Positions 22,188 to 32,960 of a stretch of DNA of 64,000 bases are shown one piece after another. This stretch comes from Notolepis coatsorum (Eukaryota > Chordata > Actinopteri > Aulopiformes > Paralepididae), in NCBI GenBank assembly GCA_963971535.1, contig OZ020586.1, positions 77,290,703-77,354,702 on the forward strand, given 5' to 3'. Within the stretch, counting starts at the first letter, position 1. The number at the start of each line of letters is the position of its first letter. Position numbers and translations under genes: made by a program. The notes under the pieces were generated by a model that was not told where the DNA came from, searched no databases, and worked only from the letters and a program-made list of their open reading frames with translations.

Positions 22188-24325
22188 TAGGGATGGAATG
22201 GTACGCATTCGAACCGTACACCGTTCGGCATGACCTCCACGGTTTGGGGCGTGTGTGTATTGTACGGTTCAGGGAATGCGAAAAAATTCAAAATAACGTC
22301 ATTTAGCAGGGAGGTGACACGCCGGCTGCTGGCAGCAGCAGCAGCAGGTGCTACTCAGTTTGTGGGAATGGCAAGCACAATATAAATCAATCTTCATTAC
22401 GACTTTACGAAAACATAGCCATTAAGTTAACATTACATAGGTCTACACACATCTTGCCATAACGTTAGCACGGTTTGTACAACGCACTTTAACTATGGTA
22501 GCCCGCCAGCTCTAATACAGCCAATGTTACCATAGCTAGTAGCTACTAGCTAGCAGAGGAGAAAATAAGAGTCTGAGAGGTGAGGTGTTGAAAGACAATG
22601 ATAGGCGTTTATTCAACATCCAAGAAGGCTAACATACAACTGTGTTTACTAACTCCAACCGGGACTATTGCCGCTTTTCCACTGCATGTTATCAACTCGA
22701 TTCAACTCCTGTAATGTTAGAGTCGAGAAGGTCTGAAGGTAGTGGTACCACACGCTAAATTGTCCGTGCGGTCCCCCAACCCATAGATAGTTCCAACTCA
22801 CCGAATTATGTTAATCCACCACAGTTGCACTCAATATTTAAATAATGTTAGTCTAAATAAATGTAGACAGATAATGTACGTATTTTAAAAATAGAATGAA
22901 CAGAGCAGTGGTGTTTTGAAACAGTACAGTGTGTGTGTGTGTGTTAGTTTGATGTATGCTGCATTTTATATTGATGGCCTTCTAATTTGTTTGTTTATTT
23001 ATTTTAAATAACAGTGACACTTTTCCTTTTGATAAGAAATCCAGCCATATTCCTTTCATTGTATTTCAAATACTGCACTTTAATTTCAAGCGGAAAACTA
23101 ATCTTTCCATTAACCCTTTCTCCGCCGATGACGTGTTAAGACGTCATTCTCCGCCATGCGTAATCTGCCAATGACGTCTTACAGCGTCTTTAAGATCAAT
23201 ATTTCATATTTTCGTCATGGTATTCACATTTCACCCACGGAGTCTTTGCTGGTGTTGTAGGACTCCGCTCAACTCTCCAACGCTTCAATACCGCCACCTG
23301 GTGGCCGATCGGCGAGTTGCCAAAACCGGAAGTCACCGGAAGTGCTTAGTCCGTCCCCTATTCTGTCCGGACTCTATCCAGACACCGTGCATATCGATCC
23401 GTTGCCATAACTCAATAAACAACATGATTGGACGTGTATTAGTATTATACAAACCGGAACTGGATCACCTAGATCAGGGGTGGCCAACCCGCGGCTCGCG
23501 AGCCGCATGCGGCTCTTTGCCCGTCAATGTGCGGCTCTTCCATCCATAAAAAAAAAAAAAAAAAAAAAACATTTTTTTTTTTATGTCACTCATTCCATAA
23601 GGACGTAGAATAAACATTTACAATTTTTTTTTAAATGGTCCATTTGCATGTTCTTGGTATCTGAATCTAGGGTCATATATGGATCAGTGTCAGAAATAGT
23701 GTGTCTGTTACTAGGCTTGAGTAAATTGTAATGAACCAAAGGAGAATATCAATTCTATTTAAAAAAAAAAAATTATCTTTGACTGTAAATAACACCATGC
23801 TAAAATTGACCAGACCTGAAAAATCTAAGCAAATGAATAAAGGGAAGATGATTAAACAGAAGGTTTTGTAGATACAGTACTGAATTCTGCCATCTTTTTT
23901 ATAATGTAAATTTCTCCACCATTTTTCATCATATTGCAACACCGTTTTTTGCAAGACGTTCACAGAAAGGTAGAGAAACTAACTGCGTTCTGTTTTATGG
24001 CAATAACGTTCAGGTTTGTGGGAGATAATCCCAAAAAATAAGGGAAATTAAAAAGTAAATCCAGAAGTCGGATGATTGACAGGGGCTGGTGTGAGCTGGG
24101 TAGGGTAGTTTTTCGAAATTTGAAAGCCCTGAGTCTCTTCCTTCAAAAGACTACACTCACTTTTGGCTGTGCCACTTCCTCCTGTCAATATGCGCCGGTT
24201 TCCGACTCAATGCCCTGAGATTTCTATAATCTTATATTTCACTAATAACAGTTAAAATAATTAGTAAACAAACATAATGCTGAAAATATACACTTTTACT
24301 GTATATCTCGGGCTTAAGAGGTTAA

Positions 24326-24960
24326 CCCTGTGAGGCCCAAATTAAAAAAAAATTAGCAACTTCAGAGGCCAGAGGGTGGGACATATAAACACATTTACTA
24401 TCAAATAGCATTGTGAGGCTGAACAACAGGACCAATTGACTATACATGTGCTTAAAGGGGAACTATCTTATAAATGGCTTTTTTCAGTGTTTACCATTGT
24501 TTCTTAGCTATGTGGACTTATATTAATAGGATATATGTCTCTAATTCTCATATTGGCGAATTCTTCCAATTCTCCTCTCACAATATTCACCCTCACTGAA
24601 CTGAGTCATCTGAAAATGTGCATATCTGTGATGTCAGAGATTTCTCAGCTGCATAATAATGTGGCAGTTGATGTGGCAGTTGGCACCAGGCCACACAGTG
24701 GTTGGAGCCCAGCCTCAAAACGGCTTAAGATCTTGAGGTAGAAAAATGCGGTTTTTAGTACTTGATTAGAAATACAAAACAATGCATTTTTAAAAAAAAA
24801 AAACCTAGGTGTTCCATAGACTCACAGGAATTGTGTAAAAGTGCCCAAATAGTGAAAGAAATAGTAAAATAGTTCCCCTTTAACATTTTTTAAATAAACA
24901 TTGTTTTTTTAAATGGCTAAAAGTGATTTTGTAATTTTGCAACCGTGGGTCTCACAGGGT
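24326..24960. mobile_element. piggyBac-like MITE (CCCTGTGAGGCCC ends), right end imprecise
   Basis: Left end CCCTGTGAGGCCC follows TTAA (24322-24325). The right end GGGTCTCACAGGGT is inverted, but the next TTAA is four bases away. A second truncated copy of the left end starts at 24969. Another MITE is nested at 24452-24883. Confidence 0.55.
24452..24883. mobile_element. MITE (TTAAAGGGGAACTAT ends)
   Basis: Ends TTAAAGGGGAACTAT and ATAGTTCCCCTTTAA are inverted. The right half matches 47920-48075, where only one end is present. It is the fifth and innermost level of the nest. Confidence 0.75.
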
Positions 24961-25824
24961 ACTTTTAACCCTGTGAGGCCCAAATAAAAAAGACATTAGC
25001 AACTTCAGAGGCTAGAGGGTGAGACCTATAAACACATGAAGGGTGCCGTGACTGAAAAAAAAGGTTGAGAAACGCTGGTGGCTCTTTGTGGTACCACAGT
25101 AATTTTTTTGTGGCTCTTAGTCTCTGACTGGTTGGCCACCCCTGACCTAGATCAACATCCCATAATAGCGATCTTTTTGCTCCACGCTCATCACCCAACG
25201 GTAAGAGGAGACTGGGGTGAGTTTCAGCGTTTTTCTTTACCATTTTCGATACAAACTGCTCTGATCTATATATCACCCATACTACATAAATTATTTAACG
25301 TCGGTCATTGAATTATAAACGACCCCCCCCCCCGCCCTCCGGTCAACCGCAGATGAAGAGTCATAACGTCTAGGACCGTGTACAGTTGAAATCTTTAATC
25401 TGGCGTCGATAGGTATCAAACTGCATTTGATGATCTAATATATGCATTTATGGCTATAGCTCACGTTCTATGAAATACTGCAGAAAACGATAAAAACATA
25501 TTTATACTCTAGACCGTATTATTGTATGAATGTGTGAATGAAAAAGTAAATCCTACATCCTGAACGATAGATAATTGATGTTGAATGGGCCATAGTAATG
25601 TCAATTTAGCAATACAATTAAAAAAGTTATAGCCCTGCAAAGAAGGTGAACATCTCCATAGACAAATAGAGCTGGCAGAGAGGCTACAAGGATGGATATA
25701 AGCTCCGGCAAATTAATGGGTTAAGAACTGACAATCAGGGAATTTAAACATTGTTGACATTGTTTTTTTGTGTTTATTTTAAAGAAAGGAAAGTCTAGTG
25801 CTGGTTGAGAATATGCATACTTTA

Positions 25825-26116
25825 TAGGGATGCTCGATATTGGCTTTTTTACCGATACCGATATTCCGATATTGTCCAACTCTTAATTTCCGATACCAAT
25901 ATCAACCGATATCAACCGATACCGATATATGCAGGGTGTCCCCGTCCAAAAAACTGAATAATTTCAGGTAACTAATAATTTCACTGGATATATATATAAC
26001 AAATATTGTTATTGTTTTTAATTTTTTTTAAACCGATACCGATATTTTCCGATATCACATTTTACTGCCGATATCGGCCGATAATATCGGTCGGCCGATA
26101 ATATCGGACATCCCTA
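25825..26116. mobile_element. hAT-type MITE (TAGGGATGCTCGATA ends)
   Basis: Ends TAGGGATG and CATCCCTA are inverted. The perfect duplication ATACTTTA is at 25817-25824 and 26117-26124. Length is 292 bp, with repeated CCGATATCGG words near each end. Confidence 0.93.
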
Positions 26117-26396
26117 ATACTTTATGTTACTGGCCTTTGTCTATAATGTGGCCACACAAATAGAAAGGTTTAATTATTTAGTTTGTTTGCACTAAATTAA
26201 TACTTTGACAAATGTAGCCTATATTTTTCAGTCAGTTCGGTCTTTGTGTGCCAAACATTATTTAAGTTTGTTTTTTGTGTTACTTTTTTTTTATATATAT
26301 ATATATATAAACAACATATCAAACCAAACCAAAAACCGTAACCACAAAACTGTGAAACGAACCGAACCGTTGATTTTGTGAACCGTTCCACCCCTA

Positions 26397-26525
26397 GTAG
26401 CTCTCACCTCCATAGCCATGAAGTGCTTTGAAAAGCTAGTGAAGAGCTACATCTGTTCCTCCCTCACCAACACCTTGGACTCCCTGCAATTTGCATATCG
26501 CCGCAACAGGTCCACGGAGCCCATG
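26397..26525 (+). pseudogene. LINE-C reverse transcriptase fragment
   Basis: The frame reads VALTSIAMKCFEKLVKSYI then LQFAYRRNRSTE, the RT fingers motif of a fish non-LTR retrotransposon. It stops at 26525. The C-terminal part of the same kind of LINE resumes at 27130. Confidence 0.8.
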
Positions 26526-26999
26526 TGCCGCACACAGCAGCATTAAGAAAAAATATCAAAAGAAATGTTTTATTAAAAATTGTGACCTGCAACAGGGCAG
26601 TTTTAAAACCAGAGACAGTGGACAAACAGACTTGTCTTTCTTGCTGCAACTTAAAGTAATGGCTTTGCTTGTCCAAATGACAATACTGACCAAATTGATT
26701 TATTTTTCTCTTGTCCATTTATTTTGTTTGCTTTCTAATTTTAAATACAGTTTGAAACCGTCTGTACACAGTAGGCTATGTGTGCTAGCAGAGCTAGTCT
26801 CCAGTTGCGAGTCATGGTGCACAGGTGGTTTGTCCACCAAAAAAGGCCAAAAGATAGAAAAGAAACTAGCAGAGACAGAACTGTTCAACTATACTTTCGC
26901 TTTCAAACCAGCTGCAGCCTGAGAACTGGAGTGTGAGGGGATGTAACACTAAAGATGGCGGCAACGACAAAGAATTGCTGCAAAATAAACATAAATCTA

Positions 27000-27032
<33 letters not shown>

Positions 27033-27129
27033 TATAACAATATCGATAATTATCGATATCGAGTGATATGATATTGTTATCGATATCGTTATCGCGATAT
27101 CATTTTTGGCCATATTGCCCAGCCCTACT
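26526..27129. other. Insertion between two LINE-C pieces; hAT end at right
   Basis: 27038-27126 matches the right end of the hAT MITE at 18447-19056, ending ATTGCCCAGCCCTA. A (TA)n run is at 27009-27036. I found no matching left terminus. The frame at 26491-26922 resembles nothing I know. Confidence 0.5.
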
Positions 27130-27596
27130 CGGAGTCCATATATCCGAGGACTTGACATGGAGCACACACATTGACAGTGTAGTGAAGGAGGCACGGCAGC
27201 GCCTCTACTTCCTTAGGCGCCTAAGGAAGTTCAAACTCCAAAGTGAGTCAGAAGATCCTTAAGAACTTCTACTCATGCACAATAGAGAGCATCCTGACTG
27301 GTAACATCACCTCCTGGTTTGGGAATAGCACCGCACACGACCACAGCAGACTACAGAGAATGGCCCGTTCAGCCGAACGCACAATTGGAGCTGGGCTTCC
27401 CACTCTCCAGGACATTTACAACAAGCGTTGCAGGGCCAAGGCTAAGAGAATAACCAAAGACTCTAGTCACCCAATCAACTGCCTCTTTCAACTGCTGCGG
27501 TCAGGCAAGCGCTACCGGAGTCTCATGGCCAGTACAGAGAGACTCGGAAGGAGCTTCTATCCCCAGGCCATCAAGATGCTCAATGACTCCATGTAA
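27130..27596 (+). pseudogene. LINE-C ORF2 C-terminal domain, frameshifted
   Basis: The first frame reads LGVHISEDLTWSTHID then RLYFLRRLRKFKL. After a frameshift near 27245 it continues NFYSCTIESILTGNITSWFG and then LLRSGKRYRSLMASTERLGR to a stop. This is the conserved region after the RT palm in many fish LINEs. It is not functional. Confidence 0.85.
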
Positions 27597-27978
27597 CAAC
27601 CCATCATCTACACTCATTGCACACATCCACATGCACACACTCGCTTTTAAACAAACACTCACCTTTTAACACTCACTTTAGACACTTTAACACTACATTA
27701 TATTTATCTATTATTAAAGAGATTTGCACTACATTCATACCTCATTTGCACCTTACCTCAATGTTTTGTTGTACCTCACTGTTTGTTTACTCATTTTTAC
27801 TCACTGTATTTAGACTGTACCTAGGTTGTACTTTAGATTGTAATTGTACTGTATATTGTATCCTCTTTACTTACTTTTCTTTTTACTGTGAAGCACACTC
27901 TCAGGGGCTCATACAGAACCAAGCATTTCACCGTAAAGTGTATTTTATTGTGATAATTAATAAACAAACTTGAAAACT
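27130..27978 (+). mobile_element. LINE-C 3' end (ORF2 C-terminus and 3' UTR)
   Basis: The coding part ends at 27596. The 3' UTR and AACTTGA-type tail follow to about 27978. A reverse-orientation copy of this 3' end is at 46173-46735. Confidence 0.85.
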
Positions 27979-28328
27979 TGAAGCTTTAAATCACACACCA
28001 ACAAGGTGACAAAAACATAATTTTTCCACCTTAGAAACATGGCTACGGTACGGCCGTTTATAAATAAAAAATACGGTGAAAAACTGATCCATGCCTTTAT
28101 CTCAAGCCGACTTGACTACTGTAATGCACTCCTTCACCGGCCTCCCAAATAGAAAACACAGAACGACTCCAACTCATTCAAAACTCGGCAGCTAGGCTAC
28201 TAACTAGAACCAAGAGGAGAGACCACATCAGTCCAGTATTAGCTAACCTACACTGGCTTCCGATAACAAAGCACTAAATGGAACAGGACCAAGCTACAAG
28301 CTAGATTGCAAATTCTCTAGTCAACTAT

Positions 28329-28529
28329 GTGCCTTCTAGAACATTGCGATCATCTACTACTGGTCTATTGAAGGTTCCAAACCACAGCCTAAATAGGATT
28401 GCGGATACAGCCTTTGCAAACTATGCACCAAAGTTATGGGACACACTACCTATGGACATTAGGGAAGCTCGATCTCTTAATATTTTCAAAAATAAGCTAA
28501 AAACGTACCTCTTCACCATAGCCTTTTAA
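28329..28529 (+). pseudogene. L2-like ORF2 C-terminal frame
   Basis: A 66-residue open frame with TRTLRSS-like start, APKLWDTLP and FKNKLKTYLF, the last conserved block of L2 reverse transcriptases. It has no start codon of its own. Confidence 0.8.
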
Positions 28530-28649
28530 TACACTCCGCTGTTGATTGTACTGTAGCACTATTTTACTCTGCCCCTTCTATTTTATTGCGCTTGTATTTT
28601 ACTTAACTTTTTATTGCACTGCACTGTTGCATAATTTTACTGTCTATTC

Positions 28650-28971
28650 CAGGGGTTCTCGAAACTTTTTCATACCGCAACCCCATTTTATTTAGGATTT
28701 TTTTTTGGGGACCCCACACTTAATGTATTGCGTAATTTCAACATGGAATTAAAGAATATCAAAATAAAAGCACATATTGATGTTGAACTTGATCATGCAT
28801 ATTTATTAGAAACATTTATTACAGCACTGTTATCAATACATTTATAAAACGAGGCATATTTAGACAAAATATGTTGCCAGAACATAAAAAACAAAAATTA
28901 CGTTTTTTTTTTACTTGCCAATGTGCGACCACACTGTCACCTACCCGTGACCCGTAGTTTGAGAACCACTG
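28650..28971. mobile_element. hAT-type MITE (CAGGGGTTCTCGAAAC ends)
   Basis: Ends CAGGGGTTCTCGAAAC and GTTTGAGAACCACTG are inverted. The perfect duplication GTCTATTC is at 28642-28649 and 28972-28979. Length is 322 bp. A lone end of a similar element (CAGCGGTTCCCAAACTT) is at 45296. Confidence 0.93.
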
Positions 28972-29480
28972 GTCTATTCTATTCTACTATTTTATTGCAC
29001 TGCACTATTTGACTGTCTATTGTTTATTACAAATTCAAAACTGTCAGGTATTAAACTGTGTGGGTATCAAACAACAAAGACTGTCAGGCTTTAAAACTGT
29101 GTAGGACCCAGGCCTAGAACTGCGCCCAGAGAGGGGGAACTGCGCCCTGAGTGGGAGGTTCGAAGGGTCAAAGTGGGTATCAAACAAGACTGTGGTTTTA
29201 AACTGTGGATAACAAACAGAGAAGGTAAAGACGAATTTAAACTGTTAAACAGTCATTTAGAACTATTGTATTGCACTGTAAAAAAAAATGTATATGTCTG
29301 CATGTCTTTATGTGCTCAATTCATGTCTATTCTATTCTACTATTTTATTGCACTGCACTATTTCACTGTCGATTCTATCTTACTCTTTTTTATTATTGTC
29401 TATTTTTAAAACTGAATCAAAACATAAACAAGGTGGCCTGTTGGGATGTTAGATCCTAATGTGAAAAACTGATTTATTAA

Positions 29481-30430
29481 CACTTTGGCTGCCATGGGTT
29501 AAATTCATTATCAACCGTAGGTTGCCGGCTCTATTTGTCTATAGAGAAAGTCCCCTTCTTTGCAGGGCTATAACTTTTTAAATTCTATTGCTACATTGCC
29601 ATTAATAGGGCCCATTCAAAGTCCTATATGTATTGTTCATTGTGTAGCAACGTTAAACTTTTTCATTCACATATTCATAGTAAAGTATGGTCTAATGTAT
29701 AAGTATGTTTTCATCTCTTTCTGCAGCTTTCTCCAGAACGTGATCTATAGCCCCAAATACATTATATTGATGATGCAATACAGTTTTATGGCAATCAGCG
29801 CGATATAAAAAATTCCAACTAGACGTACTTCTAGAAGTTACTACACGTCATCTGATGTTGACCGGATGGGCTAGGGGGCGTTTATAATTCCGTGGGCAGC
29901 GTTATACCAATCATCTAATGTGGGTCAAATGTTGATAATAGCAGTTAGTATCGAAGACGGTAACTTTACACGCTAAAACTCACCCCAGTCTCCGCGCGCC
30001 GTTGGGCGATCATCGTAGAGTAGAAATTTTATCATTATGGGATGTAGATTTACCCGGTCCATCTCCAGCTTGTATAATGGTATATGTCCAAATCATGTTG
30101 TTTATCGAGTTATTGGCAATCGATCGCTATGTAGTGTGACGAGCCAGAGTCCCGGGACATGTACCGAGTGCCCGGAAGTAATACGGCCGTCCAGCACAAC
30201 CTCTACGGCACTTCCTGTTAAGCGATTGCGCGGATCGGCCACCAGATGGCGCTCCTGAACCGCCAGAGAGCTCAGTGGGTCCTCCTGGTGGATCTCAGGC
30301 CAGCGGAGGGGACATATGAATCCGATCCCAGATTTTTGAAATATTGATATTAAAGACGCTGTAAAGCGTCTTCGGCAACTTGAGCATGGCCGGGAATGAC
30401 GTGTTTAAGCGTTTCCCGGCACCCAAAGTG
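29481..30430 (-). mobile_element. piggyBac-like element, family B, complete
   Basis: TTAA is at 29477-29480 and 30431-30434. Ends are CACTTTGGCTGCC and GGCACCCAAAGTG. Length is 950 bp. The body is close to 20809-21750. No transposase. Confidence 0.87.
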
Positions 30431-30506
30431 TTAAACCATATAATTACATCAAAGAAAATCTCTCTCTCTCACACAGCAGTGTGTGTTCCATCATCATGAC
30501 ACTTAC

Positions 30507-30800
30507 CACTGCTTCACTTGGTCCCGTTGGTGTTTCAATGAACAGCGAGGGGACAGCAGTGGCCTTCAACAGTTGTCTCTGTACCCTCGTCTTGGTCATC
30601 ACAGAGTAATCCTCTCGTAGAAAATGTTTGTCACAAACATGGAGTAGTCTGAGCTTGTTTTTAGGCGTATTAGGATCTATTTTCAGAGCTATAAGCCAGA
30701 GTTTCATCTTGAAAGGATCTCCCACTGGAAAGCGGTGCAAAAGCATTTCAGGTTTGATGCCTTTTTTGTTCTTGCAGGTCTTCACAGCACACTTGACCAT
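30507..30800 (-). CDS. THAP-domain protein, first coding exon
   Basis: The minus-strand exon starts at ATG (30800-30798) and encodes 98 residues forming a full THAP zinc finger. Ligands are C4, C9, C56 and H59. HRFP is at residues 22-25, W35 is conserved, and the closing AVPSLF motif is at 82-87. THAP domains bind DNA through this C2CH module; they occur in host transcription factors and in P-element-like transposases. The exon ends in phase 0 at a good donor (GTG then GTAAGT). The open frame runs further upstream, but the domain convention (M then C at residue 4) supports this ATG. Downstream exons would lie to the left; I could not find them, and 29481-30430 is a piggyBac. This may be a host gene or an orphan exon. 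Confidence 0.75.
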
Positions 30801-30825
30801 GTTGGTAATTAGCCAGGCCTCTCCT

Positions 30826-31500
30826 CTAGTCAACTGAGTTACGGTCAACTGTGTTACCGTAAGTAGCTAGCTAGTACTCCAGCAGTCCTCTCCTCTAGTC
30901 AACCGAGTTACCGTAGCTAGCTAGTGCTCCAGCAGTCCTCTCCTCTAGTCAAGTGAGTTACCGTAGGTGGCTAGCTAGTGCTCCAGCAGTCCTCTCCTCT
31001 AGTCAAATGAGTTACCGTAGGTGGCTAGCTAGTGCTCCAGCAGTCCTCTCCTCTAGTCAAGTGAGTTACCGTAGCTAGCTAGTGCTCCAGCAGTCCTCTC
31101 CTCTAGTCAAGTGAGTTACCGTAGGTGGCTAGCTAGTGCTCCAGCAGTCCTCTCCTCTAGTCAAGTGAGTTACCGTAGGTGGCTAGCTAGTGCTCCAGCA
31201 GTCCTCTCCTCTAGTCAAGTGAGTTACCGTAGGTAGCTAGCTAGTGCTCCAGCAGTCCTCTCAAGTCAACTGAGTTACCATAGGTAGTAGCTAGCTAGTG
31301 TTCTAGCAGTGCTATCCTCAAGTCAAGTGAGTTACCGTAGGAAGCTAGCTAGTGTTCCAGCAGTCCTCTCGTCAAGTGGGTTACCGTAGGTAGCTAGCTA
31401 GTGTTCTAGCAGTGCTCTCCTCAAGTCAACAGAGTTACTGTAGGAAGCTAGCTAGTGTTCTAGCAGTCCTCTCCAGAGTTACCATAGGTAGCTAGGGTGC
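30826..31500. repeat. 54-bp minisatellite (about 12 units) upstream of the THAP exon
   Basis: Units contain GAGTTACCGTAGGTGG, CTAGCTAGTGCTCCAGCAG and TCCTCTCCTCTAGTCAA. The left units are near-identical and those right of about 31260 diverge. The array begins about 25 bp upstream of the THAP start codon, so it occupies the 5' UTR or promoter if that ATG is used. Confidence 0.92.
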
Positions 31501-31745
31501 CACATCGAGCAGTGTTGAGCTTTGGTGTCAAGAGGCTTCAAGTTGACTGTCACAATTGTCGTCCTTCATTCAGTAGGTGCTTGATGTTAAGAGCCTCTGC
31601 CAGCGTTTGTCCTGTATTCATTCAGCAGTGGCAGTAGGCCACCTCAGCTGGAGAAAGAAATGAAAGTGTTATAGTAGTATAGTAGAATGCATGAATGTAT
31701 TCATGTAATACATAATGTATCCATGTATTATATCCATATAATAAC

Positions 31746-32433
31746 TAGGGTTGGGTACTGTTCACATTTGAACCGATTCCGGTACCGGTACGTGGGAATC
31801 GATACCGGTACTCGACAGTACCCTTTTCCGGTGTTTTCATTATAACAAACGTTTTATTTCAGTTGTAAACCTAAACTAAAGTCTAAACTTCTCAATTTCA
31901 ATATTGTTATCACACCACACTAACTAAAACCCCTCCCTACCTCCCTCTCCCAAACCATTCTTACAACCATTTTTTTTAATGTTGCATGATCATGTATAAA
32001 ATTGAGTTGTCACAGGGCTGTTGAAAGCAGGGCTGAAGAGGTAGATGTCATAGCTTCTCAAATTTAAGGTGCACGCTGGTCTGTGTCTATTATGTAATGA
32101 CAATTGCACACCATTGAAGGTCCGCACTGGTCTGCGTCCATTATGAAACGACAATTGCGTGTCATTGGAATTCAGATTATTTTCTAAATGGGCGGGTCTT
32201 AGGTACCGAAATGTGGCACCGATTGATCTATTCTAACGCGAATCGGTACTCTGTAGTATATATATACATTAGAATGTATATCCCAGACTGTATTTTTATT
32301 CTTATTTGTGATTTTTGACTACCTAAATGTTTACTGTGAGCGATCTGTAGTGCTGAATTTCCCTCTGGATCAATAAAGTACTTATATTCTATTCTATAGT
32401 ACTGTAATTTGGTCGACTCTGTACCCAACCCTA
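31746..32433. mobile_element. hAT-type MITE (TAGGGTTGGGTAC ends)
   Basis: Ends TAGGGTTGGGTAC and GTACCCAACCCTA are perfect inverted repeats. No clear 8-bp duplication remains. Internal GGTACCGG words recur near the left end. A LINE/SINE tail (GGATCAATAAAGTACTTATA) is nested at about 32262-32397. Confidence 0.75.
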
Positions 32434-32572
32434 CTAGCAACATAGTGAGACACGATGCTCGCTGTGCATTTATACCACCATGAAAAATTTCCAAAGTTCA
32501 ACAACAATCTGTAACTTGAAATATAATTTATGGTACCAAAGTACCGTCTTGATAAAAAAAAATAAAGCTAAA

Positions 32573-32960
32573 TGGTGCATTTTTATATATCGCTTTTATC
32601 CAAAGCGCTTTACAATTTTGTTCCACACATTCACCCTTTCACTCACAGACCAATGGCGGAGGCAACCATGCAAGGTGCCAACCTGCCCATGGGGAGCAAT
32701 TAGGGGTTAAGTGTCTTGCTCAAGGACACTTCGACACTGCCCAGAGGAGCGGGAATCGAACCATATGATGAATTGAAAATGGGGGACCCTGATGTAAACA
32801 AGACGAAAGTCTTTCTCTGGTCTGCATCCCCTTAACAATTGTATGTATTGAGCTGTACTGTACTGTACCCATTCTGCAATCTGTTCATAAACTTTTCAAT
32901 CAATCAATCACCTCCTGACTACCAGACAACTGCTCTACCTCCTGAGCCACTGAGCCATCC
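32573..32960 (-). mobile_element. tRNA-derived SINE family 2, interrupted by a LINE-A tail
   Basis: On the minus strand the tRNA-like head is split. 32912-32960 holds the A-box side (GGCTCAGGAGGTAGAGCAG), and 32573-32760 holds the GGTTCGATTCCCGCTCC B-box and the body ending in CGCTTTGGATAAAAGCG. Intact relative: 42466-42700. Confidence 0.8.
32761..32911 (+). mobile_element. LINE-A 3' end inside a SINE
   Basis: 150 bp of LINE-A 3' UTR with an (AATC)n tail, inserted between the A- and B-box halves of a SINE family 2 copy. Closely matches 35724-35872. Confidence 0.85.

Larger units (their letters stand above)
23475..25144. mobile_element. hAT-type element (CAGGGGTGGCCAACC ends)
   Basis: Ends CAGGGGTGGCCAACC and GGTTGGCCACCCCTG are perfectly inverted over 15 bp. 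The perfect duplication ACCTAGAT is at 23467-23474 and 25145-25152. Near the ends are GCGGCTC / TGGCTCTT words seen in related fish elements. No transposase frame. Confidence 0.93.
23114..25720 (+). mobile_element. piggyBac-like element, family B, with nested hAT
   Basis: TTAA is at 23110-23113 and 25721-25724. The terminal CCC then GCCG pattern is shared by both ends. The body matches 8519-9470, for example TTATACAAACCGGAA and the run ATAAACGACCCCCC. A 1.67-kb hAT splits it. Confidence 0.8.
22188..26396. mobile_element. Large hAT-type element with four further nested levels
   Basis: Left end TAGGGATGGAATGG and right end CCGTTCCACCCCTA are inverted with mismatches. The flanks share only GTAG, so the target duplication is weak. 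Interior AACCGTAC and GAACCG words mirror each other near both ends. Nested inside are 23114-25720, 23475-25144, about 24326-24960, 24452-24883 and 25825-26116. Confidence 0.65.
28055..29475 (+). mobile_element. L2-like LINE 3' end, split by a hAT
   Basis: 28090-28530 carries the L2 ORF2 C-terminus: SRLDYCNALL, LHWLPIT and NYAPKLWDTLPMDIREARS then FKNKLKTYLF, with frame breaks. The 3' UTR runs to 28649 and continues 28972-29475. Reverse relatives are at 4756-6003. Confidence 0.85.

Noticed and set aside
26491-26922. 143-residue frame
   Set aside because: Partly overlaps LINE-C and an unassigned insertion; no motif, and an opposite-strand frame covers the same bases.
30826-31500. CRISPR-like array
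   Set aside because: Units are contiguous tandem repeats without unique spacers, in a eukaryotic sequence. The 60686 and 59600 arrays are rejected for the same reason.
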